DNA of 18,869 nucleotides from the NCBI GenBank assembly GCA_946479015.1, contig CAMLEQ010000022.1:1-18869 (forward strand), given 5' to 3'. The position numbers and the translations under genes were made by a program. Positions 14,863 through 18,869 of this stretch are shown here, one piece after another. Within the stretch, counting starts at the first letter, position 1; every line of letters begins with the position of its first letter. The notes beneath the pieces are model-generated. The model was not told the origin of the DNA, did no database searches, and saw only the letters and a program-made list of their open reading frames with translations. Source of the DNA: an uncultured Gemmatimonadota bacterium. GTDB lineage: Bacteria > Gemmatimonadota > Gemmatimonadetes > Gemmatimonadales > Gemmatimonadaceae.

Positions 14863-15572
14863 TCGTGATTCCCGCGGTGGATCTGCGTGAAGGACAGTGC
14901 GTGCAGCTCGAGGGCGGCGACTACGACCGCGAGCGATTGCGCTTCGACAATCCCGTCGAGGTCGCGCGCGGGTGGACGCGCTACGGCTTCCGGCGGCTGC
15001 ACGTGGTGGATCTCGACGCCGCCACCGGACGCGGCGACAACGCGGAGATGGTGAACGAGATCCTGCGCGAGGTGCCCGCCGATGTGCAGGTGGGCGGGGG
15101 CGTGCGGAGCGGCGACGACATCGAGCGGCTGATGCGCGAGGGAGCGGACCGCGTGGTGGTCGGTACCCGCGCGCTCGAGGAGCCCGAGTGGCTGGCCGGC
15201 ACGGCGAGCGCCTTTCCCAACGAGCTCATCGTCGCCGTGGATGCGCGGGACCGTCGCGTGGTGACGCGCGGTTGGTCGCGCACGCTCACCCGGAACGTGC
15301 TGGACGTGGTGGAGGAGCTGAACGAGCTGCCGCTCGCCTCGCTGCTCGTCACCGCCGTGCACCGCGAGGGGCGCATGCAGGGAACCGATCTCTTTCTCAT
15401 GGAAGACGTGACCGAGCTGTCCGTGCACCCGGTGATCGCGTCGGGTGGGATCTCCTCCATGCGCGACCTGCGCGATCTCGCCGAGCGCGGCGTGTCCGCG
15501 GCGGTGGTGGGAATGGCGCTGTACACCGGCGCGCTCGATGCGCGCTACGTCGCCGAGGAGTTCGCCGAATGA
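14859..15572 (+). CDS. hisA: ProFAR isomerase (HisA)
   Basis: 237 aa, a (beta/alpha)8 barrel isomerase that converts ProFAR to PRFAR by an Amadori rearrangement. The first catalytic Asp is Asp8 (IPAVDLREG) and the barrel's half-repeat shows Asp128 (VAVDARDRR). The phosphate-binding glycines QVGGGVRSG at 77-85 and ASGGISS at 194-200 are present. Unusually, the strand 6 block, normally T-D-x-x-R/K-D-G, reads TAVHREG at 165-171, so the second catalytic position has Glu170 instead of Asp. The GTG start overlaps the hisH stop (GTGA) with GGAGGAGG 8 nt upstream. A bifunctional PriA activity (HisA plus TrpF) is not indicated by the sequence alone. Confidence 0.93.
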   Translation: MIVIPAVDLREGQCVQLEGGDYDRERLRFDNPVEVARGWTRYGFRRLHVVDLDAATGRGDNAEMVNEILREVPADVQVGGGVRSGDDIERLMREGADRVVVGTRALEEPEWLAGTASAFPNELIVAVDARDRRVVTRGWSRTLTRNVLDVVEELNELPLASLLVTAVHREGRMQGTDLFLMEDVTELSVHPVIASGGISSMRDLRDLAERGVSAAVVGMALYTGALDARYVAEEFAE

Positions 15573-16105
15573 GCACCGTGGAGCGGGAGACGCGGGAGAC
15601 GCGCGTCCACGTGCGTCTGGAACGTGGCACCGGAGCGGCCGTGTGCGAGACGGGGGAGGCGTTCCTCGACCACATGTTGATCACCTTCGCGCGCTACGCC
15701 GCGCTCGACATCGAGCTGCGCGCCACGGGCGACCTGCGCCACCACCTGATCGAGGACGTGGCGATCGCCATGGGGGCCGCGCTCGCCGCGCTCGTGCCGG
15801 AGCGCGCGGCGCGCTACGGGGAGCGCACCATCCCCATGGATGATGCGCTGGTCCAGGTCGCGCTCGATCTGGGCGGGCGGGCGTACTACCGGGGGCCGCT
15901 GCCCAGCACGCTGTACGACCACTGGATGCGGTCGTTCTCCGAGCACGCGCGCACCACGCTGCACGTGCGCGTGTTGCGCGGGCGCGACCGGCACCACGTG
16001 GTGGAGGCGGCGTTCAAGGCGCTCGGCCTCGCCGTGCGCCAGGCGTTGTGCGAGGGGGATGCCGTGTTCAGTACCAAGGGCACCGTGTCGCTGGAGGTGC
16101 GCTGA
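15569..16105 (+). CDS. hisB: Imidazoleglycerol-phosphate dehydratase, compact form
   Basis: 178 aa, shorter than the usual 190-200. It dehydrates imidazole glycerol phosphate to imidazole acetol phosphate using two manganese ions. The metal-binding pattern is recognisable: His35 (FLDHML), the two repeats His58-His59-x2-Glu62 (HHLIED) and His142-His143-x2-Glu146 (HHVVEA), and His132 (TLH). Two segments are shortened: the loop before the first HHxxE reads GDLRHH rather than the longer GDL-x-DDHH type, and the first glycine-rich segment is trimmed. The first is a monofunctional IGPD, with no HAD phosphatase domain; that activity is supplied by hisN. The ATG start overlaps the hisA stop (ATGA) and the gene overlaps hisF by 1 bp. 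Confidence 0.93.
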   Translation: MSTVERETRETRVHVRLERGTGAAVCETGEAFLDHMLITFARYAALDIELRATGDLRHHLIEDVAIAMGAALAALVPERAARYGERTIPMDDALVQVALDLGGRAYYRGPLPSTLYDHWMRSFSEHARTTLHVRVLRGRDRHHVVEAAFKALGLAVRQALCEGDAVFSTKGTVSLEVR

Positions 16106-16866
16106 TGCTCGCGCGGCGGGTGATCGTGTGCCTCGACGTGCGCGGCGGCCGCGTGGTGAAGGGCGTGCGCTTCGAGGGGCTGCGCGACGTGGGCGACCCG
16201 GTGGCGCTCGCCGAGCGGTACGAATCGGAGGGCGCCGACGAGGTGGTGTTCCTGGACATCTCGGCGAGCGCCGAGGAGCGCGCCACGCTGCTCGACGTCG
16301 CGCGCCGCACCGCCGAGCGGCTGTTCGTGCCGCTCACCATCGGCGGCGGCATGCGCACGGTGGATGACGTGGCGCGCGCGCTCCGCTCCGGCGCGGACAA
16401 GGTGAGCATCAACACCTCGGCCGTGGAACGCCCCGCGCTGCTCGGGGAAGCGGCGGAGCGCTTCGGTGCGCAGTGCGTGGTGGCGAGCATCGATGCGCGC
16501 CGCGTCGGAGAGGCGTGGCGTGTGTACACGCACGGCGGGCGCACGCCCACCACGCTCGATGCGGTCGCGTGGGCCCGCGAATGCGTGTCGCGTGGGGCGG
16601 GGGAGATCCTGCTCACCAGCATCGATCGCGACGGTGCGCGCGTCGGGTACGACCTCGCGCTCACGCGCGCCGTCGCCGAGGCGGTGGACGTGCCCGTCGT
16701 GGCCTCGGGCGGCGCGGGTGAGGCCGCGCACGTGCGCGATGTGCTGCTCGGCGGCGGCGCCGATGCCGCGCTCGTCGCCGGGATCCTGCACGATGGGCTC
16801 ACCACGGTGGGAGCGATCAAGTCGCTGCTCGCCGCGAGCGGCATCGCCATCCGGAGCGCCGCATGA
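16105..16866 (+). CDS. hisF: Imidazole glycerol phosphate synthase, cyclase subunit
   Basis: 253 aa, a (beta/alpha)8 barrel of usual length. With HisH-derived ammonia it converts PRFAR to imidazole glycerol phosphate and AICAR, linking the pathway to purine synthesis. The catalytic residues are Asp11 (IVCLDVRGGRVVKGV) and Asp130 (ASIDARR). Phosphate-binding glycines occur at 80-83 (GGGMR) and 201-204 (SGGAG), and TSIDRDG at 171-177 is intact. This last motif is the one altered in the neighbouring HisA. It starts at an ATG sharing one base with the hisB stop (TGATG). Confidence 0.96.
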   Translation: MLARRVIVCLDVRGGRVVKGVRFEGLRDVGDPVALAERYESEGADEVVFLDISASAEERATLLDVARRTAERLFVPLTIGGGMRTVDDVARALRSGADKVSINTSAVERPALLGEAAERFGAQCVVASIDARRVGEAWRVYTHGGRTPTTLDAVAWARECVSRGAGEILLTSIDRDGARVGYDLALTRAVAEAVDVPVVASGGAGEAAHVRDVLLGGGADAALVAGILHDGLTTVGAIKSLLAASGIAIRSAA

Positions 16867-17627
16867 GCGGCGTGCTGCTCGAGGACGTGGAGCGGGTGGC
16901 GCGCGTGGCGGGAGACGTGGCGCTCGAGCACTTCCGCTCGCGCCTCGCCGTGGAGGCGAAGGGGGACGGCTCCCCCGTCACCATCGCCGACCGCGCCGCC
17001 GAGCGCGCGGCGCGCGAGTGGATCGAGCGCCGCTTCCCCGCCGACGGCATTCTCGGCGAGGAGCTGGGCACCGTGCGCCCCGACGCGCCGAGGCGGTGGG
17101 TGGTGGATCCGATCGACGGCACCAGGACGTACATCCGCGGCGTGCCGCTCTGGGGCACGCTCGTCGCGGTGGTGGAGGGCGACGAGGTGCTCGCCGGCGC
17201 CGCGTACTTTCCCGCCCTCGGCGAGATGCTCGCCGCCGCCCCCGGGGCGGGCTGCTGGTGGAACGGCGCGCGCTGCTCGGTGTCGTCGGTGTCGTCGATC
17301 GCCGACGCGACCGTGCTCACCACCGACGAGCGCTTCACCCACGCGCCCGCGCGCGCGGCCGGCTGGCGCCGCCTCGCGGAGCGCGCGGCGCTGTGCCGGT
17401 CGTGGGGCGACTGCTACGGCTACCTGCTCGTGGCCACCGGGCGCGCGGAAGTGATGGCGGATGGCGTGCTCGCGCCATGGGACGCGGCGCCCTTCCTGCC
17501 GATCATCGAGGAGGCCGGGGGAGTCCTCACCGACTGGAGCGGCTGTCGCACGTCCTTCGGCGGCAGCGCCGTCGCCACCAACCGAGAGCTCGCGCGCAGC
17601 GCGCGCGAGCTACTCGGCGTTTCGTGA
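16863..17627 (+). CDS. hisN: Inositol-monophosphatase-type histidinol-phosphatase
   Basis: 254 aa, of the inositol monophosphatase superfamily. The metal-binding residues are Glu66-Glu67 (GEE), Asp82 and Asp85 in DPIDGT at 82-87, and Asp207 (WDAAP). The RTYIRGVPLWGT segment after DPIDGT and the late WDAAPFLPIIEEAGG block are typical of the histidinol-phosphatase subgroup known from Actinobacteria. It would remove phosphate from histidinol phosphate, the only pathway step not otherwise covered in this operon, because HisB has no HAD domain and there is no PHP-type HisJ. The ATG overlaps the hisF stop (ATGA). The functional assignment rests on operon context as well as family. Confidence 0.92.
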   Translation: MSGVLLEDVERVARVAGDVALEHFRSRLAVEAKGDGSPVTIADRAAERAAREWIERRFPADGILGEELGTVRPDAPRRWVVDPIDGTRTYIRGVPLWGTLVAVVEGDEVLAGAAYFPALGEMLAAAPGAGCWWNGARCSVSSVSSIADATVLTTDERFTHAPARAAGWRRLAERAALCRSWGDCYGYLLVATGRAEVMADGVLAPWDAAPFLPIIEEAGGVLTDWSGCRTSFGGSAVATNRELARSARELLGVS

Positions 17628-17649
17628 CCCGGCCGAGGAGTGAATGCGC

Positions 17650-18300
17650 ATGCTGGATCTGTCGGAGCTCGATTTCGAGAAGGGAAACGGCCTGGTGACC
17701 GTGATCGCGCAGGATTTCCTCACCGGGCAGGTGCTGATGGTGGCGCACGCCGATCGCGAGGCGGTGGAGCGCACGCTCGCGACGGGGGAGATGCACTACC
17801 ACTCGCGTACCCGCGGTCTCTGGCACAAGGGCGCCACGAGCGGCAACGTGCAGCGCGTGGTTTCCCTCGAGCGCGACTGCGACGGCGATGCGCTGCTCGC
17901 GCGCGTGGTCCCCGCCGGTCCGGCGTGCCACACCGGCACCACCTCCTGCTTCGGGGGGCCGGAGGTCGGTGATGCGATGCTCGCGCTCGACGCCACCATC
18001 GCCAGCCGCGCCGCCGGCGTCGAGAGTGGCGCGTCGCCGGTCGCCGGCGAGAAGCCCAGCTACACCGCGCGGCTGCTTCGCGACCGCAACCTTCGCCTGA
18101 AGAAGCTGGGGGAAGAGGCGGCGGAGCTCATCGCCGCGTGCGCCGATGGGGACCGCGAGCGCGCCACCGAGGAGGTGGCCGACCTCCTGTATCACGCCCT
18201 GGTCGCCCTGCGCGCCGCCGGCGGCACGCTCGCCGACGTGCAGCGGGTGCTCGCCGGGCGCGCCGGCCACCCCACGCTGGCATCCCGTCGCGGCGAGTGA
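17650..18300 (+). CDS. hisI: Bifunctional phosphoribosyl-AMP cyclohydrolase / phosphoribosyl-ATP pyrophosphatase
   Basis: 216 aa, a HisI-HisE fusion (hisIE). It carries out steps 2 and 3 after HisG. The cyclohydrolase part (about 8-105) has the zinc/magnesium residues D76-C77-D78-x-D80 and the cysteines Cys93 and Cys100 ([11 protein letters not shown]), plus [13 protein letters not shown] at 49-61. The pyrophosphatase part (about 136-205) shows the MazG-like metal motif [10 protein letters not shown] at 151-160 and EEVADLLYH at 174-182. GAGGAG is 9 nt before the chosen ATG at 17650; an earlier in-frame ATG at 17644 is only 3 nt from it, so it is less likely. A 22-bp gap, rather than an overlap, separates it from hisN, the loosest junction within the his gene set. 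Confidence 0.95.
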   Translation: MLDLSELDFEKGNGLVTVIAQDFLTGQVLMVAHADREAVERTLATGEMHYHSRTRGLWHKGATSGNVQRVVSLERDCDGDALLARVVPAGPACHTGTTSCFGGPEVGDAMLALDATIASRAAGVESGASPVAGEKPSYTARLLRDRNLRLKKLGEEAAELIAACADGDRERATEEVADLLYHALVALRAAGGTLADVQRVLAGRAGHPTLASRRGE

Positions 18301-18316
18301 TTTCTTTCACCACACG

Positions 18317-18869
18317 ATGACCGCTGCCCCCTCCCAGTCCGCGGCGCGGCTGCTCGCCGCCCGCCTCGATCCCGCTCGGCTCAAGCACTCCGAGCCCCTC
18401 GCGCCGTACACCACGTTCCGCATCGGCGGCCCCGCGGACCTGTTCTACGAGGCCGTCTCCGCCGACGACCTCGCGGCCGCCGTGAGCGCCGCGCGCGAGG
18501 GGGGCATCCCGTGGTTCGTCCTCGGGCTGGGCGCGAACATTCTCGTGGGCGACAGGGGATTCCGCGGCCTCGTGATCCGGAACGTCGCGCGCCACTCGGC
18601 GTGGGGGGACGGTGGCCGGCTGTGGACCGAGAGCGGCGCCGTGATGCGCGACCTCATCCCCGAGGCCGTCCGGCGCGGGTGGTCGGGGCTCGAGCACTAC
18701 GTGGGGATCCCGAGCACCGTCGGCGGCGCGGTGTGGCAGAACCTCCACTTTCTCTCCCCGGCCCCCGAGCGCGAGCGCACGATGTTCATCGCCGAGGTGT
18801 TCGAGTCGTGCGACATCCTGAGCGAGGAGGGGGAGCGCCGCACGGTGGGGAAGGACTACGTGAAGTTCG
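18317..18869 (+). CDS. murB: UDP-N-acetylenolpyruvoylglucosamine reductase (3' end outside window)
   Basis: 184 codons are visible, cut by the right edge. MurB reduces enolpyruvyl-UDP-GlcNAc to UDP-MurNAc using FAD and NADPH in cytoplasmic peptidoglycan precursor synthesis. The FAD-binding PP-loop domain is clear: TTFRIGGPADLFYEA at 32-46, VLGLGANILVGDRGFRG at 68-84 and GLEHYVGIPSTVGG at 124-137. In most MurB proteins the last block continues into a NAGAYG-type loop; here it reads AVWQNLHFLSP, followed by a charged insert, so this is a divergent MurB class, and the usual substrate-binding tyrosine/serine segment lies outside or is changed. It starts 16 bp after hisIE with no terminator between, so it may be read with the his operon. 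The ATG has no strong ribosome site. Confidence 0.88.
   Translation, partial: MTAAPSQSAARLLAARLDPARLKHSEPLAPYTTFRIGGPADLFYEAVSADDLAAAVSAAREGGIPWFVLGLGANILVGDRGFRGLVIRNVARHSAWGDGGRLWTESGAVMRDLIPEAVRRGWSGLEHYVGIPSTVGGAVWQNLHFLSPAPERERTMFIAEVFESCDILSEEGERRTVGKDYVKF

Noticed and set aside
1..18869. Search for CRISPR arrays, IS elements, tRNA or rRNA genes and phage genes
   Set aside because: No repeat-spacer pattern, transposase-like product, terminal inverted repeats, conserved RNA sequence or phage structural gene could be seen on either strand.

Overview
The window is GC-rich bacterial chromosome with genes packed on both strands: seven or eight genes on the minus strand on the left half, and one long plus-strand operon on the right. 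High GC, many lipoproteins and periplasmic electron carriers, a DUF5117/DUF5118-type zinc metalloprotease, frequent GTG starts and an unusual MurB all fit a Gemmatimonadota-like, didermal, free-living bacterium. That placement is inferred from gene style, not proven. I see no tRNA, rRNA, CRISPR, insertion sequence or phage gene. No stretch longer than about 300 bases lacks a gene or a recognisable leader.

Left part (1-5151, minus strand): the 5' portion of an unrecognised secreted lipoprotein runs off the left edge. Next is a two-membrane-segment Wzz/BY-kinase-like protein whose kinase domain has lost its P-loop lysine, its Walker B aspartate and its tyrosine tail, so it is probably a pseudokinase. 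Then comes a large lipoprotein zinc metalloprotease with an HExxHxxGxxH site.

Middle part (5197-9913, minus strand): an extracytoplasmic electron-transfer neighbourhood. It holds a pseudoazurin-like cupredoxin lipoprotein, a second small amicyanin-like cupredoxin lipoprotein, a Rieske-FAD pyridine-nucleotide-type oxidoreductase and a di-haem c-type cytochrome lipoprotein related to the MauG/CCP group. A DUF4142 exported protein follows. A perfect 18-bp CRP-type palindrome lies upstream of the pseudoazurin-like gene. Strong hairpins follow several genes.

Divergent switch (9914-10076): the DUF4142 gene and a plus-strand HTH regulator with a cysteine-rich C-terminus (COG2345/SufR-like) are transcribed away from each other. 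A tandem 9-bp repeat lies between two candidate promoters and is a plausible operator.

Right part (10766-18869, plus strand): a complete histidine biosynthesis operon, hisG-hisD-hisC-hisH-hisA-hisB-hisF-hisN-hisIE, followed 16 bp later by murB (cut by the right edge). Seven of the eight junctions from hisG to hisN overlap by 1-10 bp, so translation is coupled. It is preceded by a short leader gene of 28 codons with seven histidine codons within nine positions, then competing RNA hairpins and a perfect 11-bp terminator with eight Ts: a textbook-style his attenuator. The apparent promoter places the transcription start at or next to the leader ATG, so the leader peptide may be read from a leaderless transcript. 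This attenuator is the most interesting element in the window.
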